Below the pieces are notes generated by a model, which made no database searches, had not been told where the DNA came from, and was given only the letters and a program-made list of their open reading frames with translations. A stretch of 64,000 nucleotides of DNA from Pseudomonas lactis (GTDB lineage Bacteria > Pseudomonadota > Gammaproteobacteria > Pseudomonadales > Pseudomonadaceae), in contig NZ_JYLO01000004.1 of NCBI RefSeq assembly GCF_001439845.1, positions 124,001 through 188,000 on the forward strand, in the 5' to 3' direction. Position 1 is the first letter of the stretch. Each line of letters begins with the position of its first letter. A program made the position numbers and the translations under genes. Positions 26,605 through 35,287 of this stretch are shown one piece after another.

Positions 26605-27867
26605 ATGACCCCTACTCCTCATACCGCCTGGCGCCTGGCGCTGGGCCTGGCCTTTGCGGCCGCCCTGCCTGTTCAAGCCGACGACACCACCCTGACCGGC
26701 GACTGGGGCGGCCTGCGCCGCGAACTCGACGCGCAAGGTGTGCGCTTTACCGGTGACTACAGCGGCGAGACCGCCTACAACGCCCACGGCGGCCAACATC
26801 GTTCGGCGCGCTATTCGCAAAATATCAAGCTCGGCGTGCAATTCGACCTGGGCAAGCTCTACGGTTTCACCAACGGCGACCGCATCCAGCTGACCATCAA
26901 CGACCGACGCGGCAACAGCGCCTCCGAGGACCTGGTGGGCAACCGCCTGCCGATCCAGGAAAACTACGGCGGCCTCTACACGCGCCTCACCGAGCTGAGT
27001 TACGAGCGCACCCTGTTCACGCCAGCGCTGAACGTCAAGCTCGGCTATATGGCCATGGGCAATGACCTCGGCGGCTTGGACAGCGGCATCCTGTGCAACT
27101 TCATGAACGCCGGGTTCTGCGGGCATCCGCTGAACATGTCCGGCGGCAGTGGCTGGGCCAACTACCCGAATGCGCACCTCGGTGCCCGGGTGAAATACGA
27201 CTTTTCGCCCAACTGGCAACTGCGCGTGGCGGCATTCAATGTCGACCCGTCCAGCAACGGCAACGCCAGCCGTGCCTGGCACCTGGGGCCCAAGCACACC
27301 GCCGGCACCGTGGTGCCCATCGAGCTGATCTACAAGTACGCGGGCGCACTGCCCGGTGAATACAAGCTCGGTTATTACTACGACAGTTCCGATGTAAAAC
27401 GCATTGGCAGTAACAAGGACGTCAGCGGGCGTGGCGGTCACTACCTCTTGATCGACCAGGCTGTGTGGGCCTCCCAGTCATCCCAAGGCCGTAGGTTGCA
27501 TGCCTTCGGCCAGTACTCCGCCGCCAGCCAAGCGGCCTCGCCGTTCACCAAGTGGTATGGCGCGGGCGTGGTGCTGTACAAGCCGTTCGAAGGTCGCCCG
27601 CGCGATACCGTCGCCCTGGGCTATGGCCGCGCGGTGCCAAACCCGCGCAGCCGTGATGTACAGGAGCTGGCAGCGTTCAACGCCGGCACGGCCTACCCCG
27701 ACCTGGACACCGCCGAACAGTTGATCGAACTCAGTTATGGCTACCAGGCCACGCCTTGGCTGACCTTACGCCCGGATGTGCAATACATCATCGAGCCGGG
27801 GGCGTTTTCCGGGGAGAGCATCGACAATGCGCTGGTGCTGGGTTTGCAGGTCAAAGCGGTGTTCTAG
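26605..27867 (+). CDS. oprB: OprB-family carbohydrate-selective porin
   Basis: The protein has 420 residues with a signal peptide (MTPTPHTAWRLALGLAFAAA, cleavage after VQA). The mature start DDTTLTGDWGGLRRELDAQG has the TGDWGGLR signature of OprB porins. The remainder shows alternating beta strands of a 16-strand barrel and ends in phenylalanine (VKAVF), the outer-membrane assembly signal. It lets glucose and other sugars cross the outer membrane. The start at 26605 gives a clean signal peptide. It overlaps the convergent xylR by 4 bp at the stop codons. Confidence 0.92.
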   Translation: MTPTPHTAWRLALGLAFAAALPVQADDTTLTGDWGGLRRELDAQGVRFTGDYSGETAYNAHGGQHRSARYSQNIKLGVQFDLGKLYGFTNGDRIQLTINDRRGNSASEDLVGNRLPIQENYGGLYTRLTELSYERTLFTPALNVKLGYMAMGNDLGGLDSGILCNFMNAGFCGHPLNMSGGSGWANYPNAHLGARVKYDFSPNWQLRVAAFNVDPSSNGNASRAWHLGPKHTAGTVVPIELIYKYAGALPGEYKLGYYYDSSDVKRIGSNKDVSGRGGHYLLIDQAVWASQSSQGRRLHAFGQYSAASQAASPFTKWYGAGVVLYKPFEGRPRDTVALGYGRAVPNPRSRDVQELAAFNAGTAYPDLDTAEQLIELSYGYQATPWLTLRPDVQYIIEPGAFSGESIDNALVLGLQVKAVF

Positions 27868-29039
27868 CTCGCGCCCTGCTGATACTGACGCGGCGTACAG
27901 CCAAATTCGCGGCGAAACACCGTATGCAGGTACTGCGCAGAGGTGAAGCCGCAACGTGCGGCAATGTCGGCAATCGCAAGGCTGTGGTTTTCCAGGCCCT
28001 TGGCAGCGGCAGCGAGTTTGAAGCGCAAAATCTCATCATGCACGCTGCAGCCTCGGGCCTTGCGAAAATGCGCTTCCAGGGACGAGCGTGAAACGCCGAC
28101 ATAAGCGGCGACCTGATCGGTCTTGATACCCTGGCAGGCGTACTGGCGGATAAACAACAAGGCCTGCATCACGTAAGGGTTGCCCAGGGGTTGATGCAGG
28201 CTGGAGGCCTGCACGTTGATGGCGTCCGGCGGCACCAGCACCTGCGTGCCCGTGCAGGGTTTGCCGTGCAGCATCTGATGCAACAGCGCCGCAGCGGTGC
28301 GGCCCATGGTCTCCGTGCCCTGGATCACCGAGCTGAGCGGCACCCGCGTGAGGGTGCGGGTCAGCGGGTCGTTGTCGATGCCGATCAACGCCACCTCCTC
28401 AGGCACCGCAATGCCCGCCGTCAGGCAGGCTTGCAGCAATTGCCGGGCGCGGGCATCGGTCACCGCGATAATGCCGATAGGCTTGGGCAGGCTGTGCAGC
28501 CAGGCAATCTGCTGCTCCACCGCGCTGTCCCACAACGGCGCACTGGTGCCCAGTCCGCGATACACCTCCACCTGCAAGCCATCGCGCTGCATCAAGCGGC
28601 GAAAAGCTTTCTCACGCTCCTGAGCCCACCGATTGGCCTGGGCTTCGGGCAGGCTGAAACAGGCAAACCGCGTCAACCCCGCCTCCACCAGATGCTCGTA
28701 GGCCAGCTTCATCAGGGCATGGTTATCGGTGGCCACATAGGGAATGCCCTTGGGGTACTTGCTGACGTCCTCATAAGAGCCCCCCACCGCCACCACCGGT
28801 AGCCGACTGCCGGCCAGCGCCTCGCCAATCAGCGGGTCATCGAAGTCAGCAATGATGCCATCGCCCTGCCAACGCTCGATACCGCGCAGGCGGCAGAGGA
28901 AGTCTTCTTCCAAGAACAGATCCCAGGACGCACGGGTGCTACTCAGGTAATTGCCAATGCCGGCGATGATGCCGCGGTCGTAGATTTTGCTGCCGTTGAA
29001 CAGCAAGGCGATGCGGTGAACGGGCGGTAGGGTTTTCAT
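27864..29039 (-). CDS. xylR: Xylose operon activator XylR (LacI-like sensor, AraC-type DNA binding)
   Basis: The protein has 391 residues, nearly the length of E. coli XylR. The N-terminal periplasmic-binding-protein-like sensor (RIALLFNGSKIYDRGIIAGI, YVATDNHALMKLAYEHL, IGIDNDPLTRTLTR) binds D-xylose. The C-terminal AraC domain has two helix-turn-helix motifs (QVAAYVGVSRSSLEAHFRKA, DIAARCGFTSAQYLHTVFRR). It activates xylAFGH, which lies downstream beyond the PAAR islet. The start at 29039 (MKTLPPVHR) was chosen over an unsupported extension to 29156. Its stop codon overlaps that of oprB. Confidence 0.93.
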   Translation of the reverse strand: MKTLPPVHRIALLFNGSKIYDRGIIAGIGNYLSSTRASWDLFLEEDFLCRLRGIERWQGDGIIADFDDPLIGEALAGSRLPVVAVGGSYEDVSKYPKGIPYVATDNHALMKLAYEHLVEAGLTRFACFSLPEAQANRWAQEREKAFRRLMQRDGLQVEVYRGLGTSAPLWDSAVEQQIAWLHSLPKPIGIIAVTDARARQLLQACLTAGIAVPEEVALIGIDNDPLTRTLTRVPLSSVIQGTETMGRTAAALLHQMLHGKPCTGTQVLVPPDAINVQASSLHQPLGNPYVMQALLFIRQYACQGIKTDQVAAYVGVSRSSLEAHFRKARGCSVHDEILRFKLAAAAKGLENHSLAIADIAARCGFTSAQYLHTVFRREFGCTPRQYQQGAS

Positions 29040-29099
29040 TGTTTTTGTCCTGGGGCCGGTCGGTGCAGATGAGTACGCAGAGGTTTGACTGATCAGGAT

Positions 29100-29123
29100 A
29101 GCGGGCCTCGGATGAGGCCCGCT
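29100..29123 (-). terminator. Strong hairpin ending the PAAR islet
   Basis: AGCGGGCCTC-ATCC-GAGGCCCGCT is a perfect 10-bp stem just after the immunity-candidate gene. No T-run follows. It marks the junction between the islet and xylR. Confidence 0.6.
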
Positions 29124-29127
29124 CAAC

Positions 29128-29517
29128 TTACCTAAATTCCACCAATATGGCTGCAACTGCTGCCCAAAAGACGGAACCGATCAACATCATCATATTGATG
29201 GTCAACAGACGTTTTAGATGAGGGGGGAAATTTTCAAGATCGCCTGGGTCCAGTTCTCCGATGCGAATAGACGCCTTCGGCAACGTCACCATTCCGGCAA
29301 TTTTTGATATTTCCAGAAGCGACCAGATTACCCCCCTCTTTCCCAGGCTTGTTCCCCAGATATAAATAAAACGACTGTTTTTTAGCGCATCCTTTATAGC
29401 GTCCAAGTGTCGACGACTAAGGTAAAGACTAAAAGTAATGCCAGCAGCGGCAAGTAAAATCGGCCCCCCCGTAACGATGAGTGCGATCCAGGGAGGCCAA
29501 GTGTCGATACTGGTCAT
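29128..29517 (-). CDS. Small membrane protein, candidate immunity protein for the PAAR effector
   Basis: The protein has 129 residues. Two hydrophobic helices frame it: about residues 11-32 (ALIVTGGPILLAAAGITFSL) and 108-126 (MMMLIGSVFWAAVAAILV). A polar middle part with RHLDAIKDALKNSRF and LDPGDLENFPPHLKRLL lies between. I know no named family. Its start overlaps the effector stop codon as ATGA, the usual arrangement of effector-immunity pairs. A membrane location is expected for immunity to a toxin that inserts in the inner membrane. Its base composition is AT-richer than the flanking xyl genes. The role is inference from position and topology. Confidence 0.6.
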   Translation of the reverse strand: MTSIDTWPPWIALIVTGGPILLAAAGITFSLYLSRRHLDAIKDALKNSRFIYIWGTSLGKRGVIWSLLEISKIAGMVTLPKASIRIGELDPGDLENFPPHLKRLLTINMMMLIGSVFWAAVAAILVEFR

Positions 29518-30734
29518 GGTTGCCTGGCCTCGTAAATTTTTTCACCTATGTACTCACCCGTTTTACCACCATAAGTCATACCCACCCAGGCGCCAGTGCC
29601 TACAACAGCAGCGACACAGATAACACCACCGATCCCTGTTGTGACGCCTAGCGCTACGCACACCGCAGTACTGGCATAGCTCGCTGCCAATCCGCTTGCA
29701 ACACCTATAGCAGTAGACCCAGCGAATTTCCCTCCTTCAGTAAATTTAACCTTCTCACACGCAGCACCAGAATTCCCGTTACACACCTGCTGTATAGCCA
29801 ACAACGAAGACACACCGCCAAGGCCTATACCGATATAACCACCTGCCTTCATATACTTCGTGGCACGGCTGACCGCTTCCACATGCGCGGCGTACCCCGG
29901 AATCTGCCCCGGCCCACCCGCCTTGTCCCAGTGATGCACCAAGCTGCGACTGGAAATTCCAAGGGCCGTTTTCAACTTGGGGTGATCGCCCAGCGTTGTT
30001 TGTCCTCGCAGGCGGGTGGAGTTGAGCAGATGAGCATCCAACTGGTTCATCAACCGCTGGCGATCAGCAAAAAACTGCGGTGACCGAAGGTGCCCGTGCT
30101 GCCGATAGCTGTCCTGATGCAGGCGTTCCATGGCCTGGAGTGTCTCGCGCAGGTTGCTCAAGTGCTTTTCCATCACCACTGCGCTGACGCCGAGCCAGGT
30201 GGAGGTATGGCCGATAAAGCCAGCGATCTCGGCACCGTGGCGATAGAGAAAGTCAGCCTCGTCCGGCGTCAGCGAATCCAGAGATGCACTGACGTGTTGT
30301 GCAGCCTGCATCAGCTGCGCTTCTTGATACGTGCAGGAGGTGTTGTTCGGATCGCTGAGCACGATCATCGAACCGGCTTTGACGTGATTCGTATTCGGGT
30401 TCAGTGCTTGAAACTTGCGCATCACAGCCGGGTCGAGCGTCGGAAAAAGTGTGGCTTCCAGCGCCTCGCGGGTCATGCTTTTGGGCACGATATAAAAACC
30501 TGGCTCCTGACCTTGCACACCATTGGATGCCATTGATCCAACATGACCGGACGGCACGAAACCAGAATGACGTGGCGCTACAGTGTTTCGATTTACAGAT
30601 GATGCGTTTGGTTGAGCTACTCGCAGGTTAATGGGCGGTTCTGCATGTTGGTTTTCATAGGTGGCTGAGTACACCGAAGGAATCAGCTCGGCTTTACAGG
30701 GACAGTCGCTGTAACTATCCAAAGTGCCGGCCAT
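29514..30734 (-). pseudogene. PAAR-type T6SS effector, downstream part after frameshift
   Basis: This 406-codon frame continues the PAAR protein that begins at 30937. Its first residues, MAGTLDSYSDCPCKAELIPS, are the normal continuation of Pseudomonas PAAR domains. A LysM-like or linker part follows (GFYIVPKSMTREALEATLFP, NPNTNHVKAGSMIVL), then a helical middle, then a glycine-rich hydrophobic C-terminus (GGYIGIGLGGVSSLLAIQQV, TAIGVASGLAASYAS, GIGGVICVAAVVGTGAWVG). This end resembles pore-forming or membrane-active toxin domains. Removing one 11-bp repeat unit would restore a single protein of 470 residues. Separate initiation at the ATG at 30734 is possible but would lack the PAAR tip fold. 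Confidence 0.75.
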
Positions 30735-30937
30735 AAGCCGGCCATAAGCCGGCCATGGCTGTTTATGTGGGAAATGCCACCGACGATCTTATAAGTTTGC
30801 CCATCCTTGCCACAGGTGACTCGGTCACCTTCGCACGCATGAAAAAGGCCATGTATGTTGACTCTCTTATCACCGTCCAGCACTTCCCCGCCGCAGGTGG
30901 TCTTGTCACCCAGTCCAATGAAATAACCTACGCTCAT
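30683..30937 (-). pseudogene. PAAR domain N-terminal fragment of the T6SS effector (frameshifted)
   Basis: The start MSVGYFIGLGDKTTCGGEVL has a GAGG ribosome site 7 bases upstream. Residues 1-64 (up to SHGRL) are a standard PAAR domain, the cone that caps the VgrG spike of the type VI secretion tube. At residue 67 the frame shifts because of an extra 11-bp unit and runs on as LWPALWIVTATVPVKPS to a stop at 30683. The remaining 17 residues are therefore not PAAR sequence. The truncated product lacks the conserved CPC region of the fold and is probably not functional as a spike tip. Confidence 0.82.
30726..30756. repeat. 11-bp tandem duplication causing the PAAR frameshift
   Basis: GCCGGCCATAA is present twice in tandem (30726-30736 and 30737-30747), followed by a partial third GCCGGCCAT (30748-30756). 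With one unit less, the minus strand reads SHGRLMAGTLDS in one frame. The unit contains the palindrome GGCC/GCCGGC, which favours slippage. Confidence 0.9.
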
Positions 30938-31228
30938 TTTTTTGCCTCTTATCCATGTTTTTTGGCCGTACCTCCCTGCTCGTCTCGATAAGAAAACTGA
31001 CGCGTAACGCCTTCCGAGGTAAACGAGCAGGAGCAAGTCAGTGGCACACCAAACCTTGAAGAGGCACTTCCCCACCGTAAAGTCAGACGTTTCCGTAAAT
31101 CCTGTACTCCCTCAGCCGTTCTCAGCCCCTCACTCAAAATCGCACTCCCCTTTGGTGATTTTCATAATCAGCCGCCCAGGCGCCATTGCTAGTATCCAGA
31201 CACCGCCCAGAACAATAAGGAAACCCCC
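30938..31228. other. Divergent regulatory gap before xylA
   Basis: This 290-bp gap carries the promoter of the PAAR islet (minus) and of xylA (plus). It is AT-richer than the xyl genes. A clear XylR operator is not recognisable to me. An AATAAGGAAACCCCC ribosome region precedes xylA. Confidence 0.4.
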
Positions 31229-32545
31229 ATGCCGTACTTCCCCGGTGTCGAGAAGGTGCGCTTCGAAGGCCCTGCCAGCACCTCTGCCCTCGCGTTTCGT
31301 CACTACGACGCCAACAAATTGATCCTCGGCAAGCCCATGCGGGAGCACCTGCGCATGGCGGCCTGTTACTGGCATACCTTTGTGTGGCCGGGGGCGGATA
31401 TGTTTGGGATGGGCACGTTCAAACGCCCTTGGCAGCGCAGTGGCGATCCGATGGAGGTGGCCATCGGCAAGGCCGAGGCGGCGTTTGAGTTTTTTTCCAA
31501 GCTGGGCATCGACTACTACAGCTTTCACGACACCGATGTGGCGCCCGAAGGCAGCTCGCTCAAGGAGTACCGCAACCACTTTGCGCAGATGGTCGACCAC
31601 CTGGAGCGCCATCAGGAACAGACCGGCATCAAGCTGCTATGGGGCACTGCCAATTGCTTCAGTAACCCGCGCTTTGCCGCCGGGGCCGCGAGCAACCCGG
31701 ACCCAGAGGTGTTCGCCTTCGCCGCCGCCCAGGTGTTCAGCGCGATGAATGCCACGCTGCGGCTCAAGGGCGCCAACTACGTGCTGTGGGGTGGCCGTGA
31801 AGGGTATGAAACCTTGCTCAACACTGACCTCAAGCGCGAGCGCGAACAGCTCGGGCGTTTTATGCGCATGGTGGTGGAGCACAAGCACAAGATCGGCTTT
31901 ACGGGTGACCTGTTGATCGAGCCCAAGCCCCAGGAGCCGACCAAGCACCAATACGATTACGACAGCGCCACCGTGTTCGGCTTCCTGCATGAGTACGGCC
32001 TGGAACACGAGATCAAAGTGAACATCGAGGCCAACCACGCGACGCTGGCCGGGCACAGTTTTCATCATGAGATCGCCACCGCCGTGTCGTTGGGGATCTT
32101 CGGCAGCATCGACGCCAACCGTGGCGACCCGCAGAACGGTTGGGACACCGACCAGTTCCCCAACAGCGTCGAGGAAATGACCCTGGCCACCTATGAAATC
32201 CTCAAGGCCGGTGGGTTCAAGAACGGCGGCTATAACTTCGATTCCAAGGTGCGCCGCCAGAGCCTGGACGAGGTGGACCTGTTCCACGGGCATGTCGCCG
32301 CCATGGATGTGCTGGCCCTGGCGTTGGAGCGTGCGGCGGCGATGGTGCAAGACGACCGCTTGCAGCAGTTCAAGGACCAGCGGTATGCCGGCTGGAGCCA
32401 GCCATTGGGCCAGGCGGTGTTGGCTGGGGAGTTCAGCCTGGAGTCATTGGCTGAACATGCCTTTGCCAACGAGCTGAACCCGCAGGCGGTGAGTGGGCGC
32501 CAGGAGATGCTTGAAGGCGTTGTGAATCGGTTTATCTATCGGTGA
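31229..32545 (+). CDS. xylA: Xylose isomerase XylA
   Basis: The protein has 438 residues, the class II xylose isomerase size. Active-site segments are all present: [10 protein letters not shown] with the catalytic histidine, [30 protein letters not shown] with a metal-binding glutamate, [17 protein letters not shown] and [20 protein letters not shown] with further metal ligands. It converts D-xylose to D-xylulose in the cytoplasm with Mg2+, Mn2+ or Co2+. It is the first gene of xylAFGH. The next step, xylulokinase, is not encoded in the window. XylR lies on the other side of the PAAR islet. Confidence 0.97.
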   Translation: MPYFPGVEKVRFEGPASTSALAFRHYDANKLILGKPMREHLRMAACYWHTFVWPGADMFGMGTFKRPWQRSGDPMEVAIGKAEAAFEFFSKLGIDYYSFHDTDVAPEGSSLKEYRNHFAQMVDHLERHQEQTGIKLLWGTANCFSNPRFAAGAASNPDPEVFAFAAAQVFSAMNATLRLKGANYVLWGGREGYETLLNTDLKREREQLGRFMRMVVEHKHKIGFTGDLLIEPKPQEPTKHQYDYDSATVFGFLHEYGLEHEIKVNIEANHATLAGHSFHHEIATAVSLGIFGSIDANRGDPQNGWDTDQFPNSVEEMTLATYEILKAGGFKNGGYNFDSKVRRQSLDEVDLFHGHVAAMDVLALALERAAAMVQDDRLQQFKDQRYAGWSQPLGQAVLAGEFSLESLAEHAFANELNPQAVSGRQEMLEGVVNRFIYR

Positions 32546-32569
32546 CATTTGCACGACAAATCTCTGCAC

Positions 32570-32589
32570 AGAGCGTCGAGTGACGCTCT
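32570..32589 (+). promoter_or_regulatory. Intercistronic hairpin between xylA and xylF
   Basis: AGAGCGTC-GAGT-GACGCTCT is a perfect 8-bp stem 25 bp after xylA. No T-run follows. It could protect or separate the xylA message from the more strongly needed xylF message. Confidence 0.45.
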
Positions 32590-32646
32590 ACAGTTCAACC
32601 CGCACCACGCTGTGTCTTTCCAACAACAATAAAAGGACGCACCACC

Positions 32647-33645
32647 ATGAAGTCATTCAAACCTGCCCTACTCGCCGCAGCCCTGGCGCTGTTCGCCCTG
32701 CCGGTAATGGCCGACCCTGCGCACCCGAAAATCGGTTTTTCCATCGACGACCTGCGCCTGGAGCGCTGGTCCCGCGACCGTGATTACTTTGTCGCCGCCG
32801 CGGAAAAGCTCGACGCCAAGGTGTTCGTGCAGTCTGCCGATGCCAACGAGCAAAAGCAGATTGCCCAGATCGAAAACCTCATCTCCCGGGGCGTCGATGT
32901 GATCGTGATCGTGCCGTTCAACGCCACGGTGCTGACCAACGCGGTGGCCGAAGCCAAGAAGGCCGGGATCAAGGTAGTGTCCTATGACCGCCTGATCCTC
33001 AATGCCGACATCGACGCCTACATTTCCTTCGATAACGAAAAAGTCGGCGAGATGCAGGCCAGCGGCGTGTTGCAAGCGGCGCCCAAGGGCAACTACTTCC
33101 TGCTCGGCGGTGCGCCGACGGACAACAACGCCAAGGTACTACGCGAAGGTCAGATGAAGGTGCTGCAACCCGCCATCGACAAAGGTGATATCAAGATCGT
33201 CGGCCAGCAATGGGTCAAGGAATGGAACCCCACCGAAGCCTTGAGCATCGTCGAAAACGCCCTGACCCGTAACGACAACAAGATCGACGCAATTGTCGCC
33301 TCTAACGACGCCACCGCCGGCGGTGCGATCCAGGCCCTGGCTGCGCAGAAGCTGGCGGGCAAGGTGCCGATCTCCGGCCAGGACGCTGACCTGGCGGCGA
33401 TCAAGCGCGTGATCGACGGCACCCAGACCATGACCGTGTACAAGCCACTCAAGCTGATCGCCACCGAAGCGGCCAAGCTTTCGGTACAACTGGCGCGCAG
33501 TGAAAAGCCTACCTATAGCTCGCAATATGACAATGGCAGCAAGAAGGTCGACACCATCTTGCTCACGCCGACGCCGTTGACCAAAGCCAACATCGATGTG
33601 TTGGAGAAAGACGGCTTCTATACCAAAGAGCAGATCGGCCTGTAG
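32647..33645 (+). CDS. xylF: D-xylose-binding periplasmic protein XylF
   Basis: The protein has 332 residues with a signal peptide (MKSFKPALLAAALALFALPV, cleavage after VMA near 22). The mature part is that of XylF: KIGFSIDDLRLERWSRDRDY, SADANEQKQIAQIENLISRG, IKVVSYDRLILNADIDAYIS, NDATAGGAIQALAAQ, ISGQDADLAAIKRVIDGTQT and TVYKPLKLIA. It captures D-xylose for XylGH. A good AAAAGGACG ribosome site precedes the ATG. The 97-bp gap to xylG holds a half-REP, which may allow XylF to be made in excess. Confidence 0.95.
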   Translation: MKSFKPALLAAALALFALPVMADPAHPKIGFSIDDLRLERWSRDRDYFVAAAEKLDAKVFVQSADANEQKQIAQIENLISRGVDVIVIVPFNATVLTNAVAEAKKAGIKVVSYDRLILNADIDAYISFDNEKVGEMQASGVLQAAPKGNYFLLGGAPTDNNAKVLREGQMKVLQPAIDKGDIKIVGQQWVKEWNPTEALSIVENALTRNDNKIDAIVASNDATAGGAIQALAAQKLAGKVPISGQDADLAAIKRVIDGTQTMTVYKPLKLIATEAAKLSVQLARSEKPTYSSQYDNGSKKVDTILLTPTPLTKANIDVLEKDGFYTKEQIGL

Positions 33646-33674
33646 GTGCTGGCAGGCAGCCCGTGTCGCCTGGG

Positions 33675-33703
33675 GTTTTTTCGCGAGCAAGCTCGCTCCT
33701 ACA
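33675..33703. repeat. Solitary half-REP
   Basis: TTTCGCGAGCAAGCTCGCTC followed by CTACA: the right arm of the GTAGGAG family, without a partner. It lies between xylF and xylG. Confidence 0.7.
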
Positions 33704-33742
33704 GTGACGGTGTTTCGTCGGCCTTTTGTGTGAGCCATTGCC

Positions 33743-35287
33743 ATGTCGCATTACCTGCTGCAAATGAACGGCATCGTCAAAAGCTTTGGCGGTGTCAACG
33801 CCCTCAACGGCATCGATATCAAGGTCAAACCTGGGGAGTGTGTGGGCCTGTGCGGCGAGAACGGTGCGGGTAAATCCACCTTGATGAAGGTGCTGTCGGC
33901 GGTGTACCCGCACGGCACCTGGGAAGGGGAAATCCTCTGGGATGGGCAGCCGCTCAAGGCCCAGTCCATCCGCGAAACCGAGGCCGCCGGCATTGTCATC
34001 ATTCACCAGGAACTGACCCTGGTGCCCGACCTGTCGGTGGCCGAGAACATTTTCATGGGCCACGAACTGACCCTGCCCGGTGGGCGCATGAACTACCCGG
34101 CGATGCTGCACCGCGCCGAAGCCTTGATGCGTGAACTCAAGGTACCGGACATGAACGTGGCGCTGCCGGTGTCGCAGTATGGCGGCGGCTACCAGCAACT
34201 GGTGGAGATCGCCAAGGCCCTGAACAAACAGGCTCGCCTGTTGATCCTCGACGAGCCCTCCTCGGCCCTCACCCGTGGCGAAATCGAGGTGCTGCTGGAC
34301 ATCATCCGGGGCCTCAAGGCCAAGGGTGTGGCCTGCGTGTACATCTCCCACAAGCTCGATGAAGTGGCGGCGGTGTGCGACACCATTGCAGTGATTCGCG
34401 ACGGCAAGCACATCGCGACCACTGCCATGGCAGACATGGACATCCCCCGGATCATCACGCAGATGGTCGGCCGCGAAATGAGCAACCTCTACCCCACCGA
34501 GCCCCATGACGTGGGCGAAGTGATCTTCGAGGCGCGTAACGTCACCTGCTACGACGTCGACAACCCCAAGCGCAAGCGCGTCGACGACATCTCCTTCGTG
34601 CTCAGGCGCGGCGAAATCCTTGGCATCGCCGGTTTGGTGGGCGCCGGGCGCACAGAGCTGGTGTCGGCGCTGTTTGGCGCTTACCCCGGCCGCTACAGCG
34701 CCGAGGTGTGGCTGGATGGCCAGGTGATCGACACACGCACGCCGCTCAAGTCGATCCGCGCCGGGCTGTGCATGGTCCCAGAAGACCGCAAGCGCCAAGG
34801 CATCATCCCCGACCTCGGCGTGGGCCAGAACATCACCCTGGCGGTGCTCGACACCTACGCGCACCTGACCCGCATCAACGCCGAAGCCGAACTGGGCAGC
34901 ATCGACCAGCAAATCAGCCGCATGCACCTCAAGACCGCCAGCCCGTCGCTGCCGATCACCAGCCTCTCAGGCGGCAACCAGCAAAAGGCCGTGTTGGCGA
35001 AAATGCTGATGGCCAAGCCCAAGGTGCTGATCCTCGACGAACCCACGCGCGGCGTGGACGTGGGCGCCAAGTATGAGATCTACAAACTGATGGGCGCGCT
35101 GGCGGCCGAAGGGGTGTCGATCATCATGGTGTCCTCGGAATTGGCCGAAGTGCTCGGCGTGTCCAACCGCGTGCTGGTGATTGGCGACGGCCAGTTGCGG
35201 GGTGATTTCATCAACGAAGGGCTTACCCAGGAACAGGTGCTCGCCGCCGCGCTCAGCCAAAACAATAACAATCGGAAGACCGCGTAG
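33743..35287 (+). CDS. xylG: D-xylose ABC transporter ATP-binding protein XylG
   Basis: A double-ABC sugar ATPase of 514 residues. The first domain has Walker [10 protein letters not shown], signature-region [15 protein letters not shown] and Walker [12 protein letters not shown]. The second has LVGAGRTEL, signature [11 protein letters not shown] and Walker [15 protein letters not shown]. XylG of E. coli has the same architecture. It powers uptake through XylH. The ATG directly follows xylF after the half-REP, and its stop codon abuts the xylH start with no gap. The first-domain signature GGGYQQ deviates from LSGG as in known XylG proteins. Confidence 0.95.
   Translation: MSHYLLQMNGIVKSFGGVNALNGIDIKVKPGECVGLCGENGAGKSTLMKVLSAVYPHGTWEGEILWDGQPLKAQSIRETEAAGIVIIHQELTLVPDLSVAENIFMGHELTLPGGRMNYPAMLHRAEALMRELKVPDMNVALPVSQYGGGYQQLVEIAKALNKQARLLILDEPSSALTRGEIEVLLDIIRGLKAKGVACVYISHKLDEVAAVCDTIAVIRDGKHIATTAMADMDIPRIITQMVGREMSNLYPTEPHDVGEVIFEARNVTCYDVDNPKRKRVDDISFVLRRGEILGIAGLVGAGRTELVSALFGAYPGRYSAEVWLDGQVIDTRTPLKSIRAGLCMVPEDRKRQGIIPDLGVGQNITLAVLDTYAHLTRINAEAELGSIDQQISRMHLKTASPSLPITSLSGGNQQKAVLAKMLMAKPKVLILDEPTRGVDVGAKYEIYKLMGALAAEGVSIIMVSSELAEVLGVSNRVLVIGDGQLRGDFINEGLTQEQVLAAALSQNNNNRKTA

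Noticed and set aside
24178..27441. Very long open frame (over 1000 codons) on the minus strand across gcd and oprB
   Set aside because: It is antisense to two clearly recognised genes. High GC at third positions makes stop codons rare on the opposite strand. The translation has no family resemblance and is full of Gly, Arg, His and Ala.
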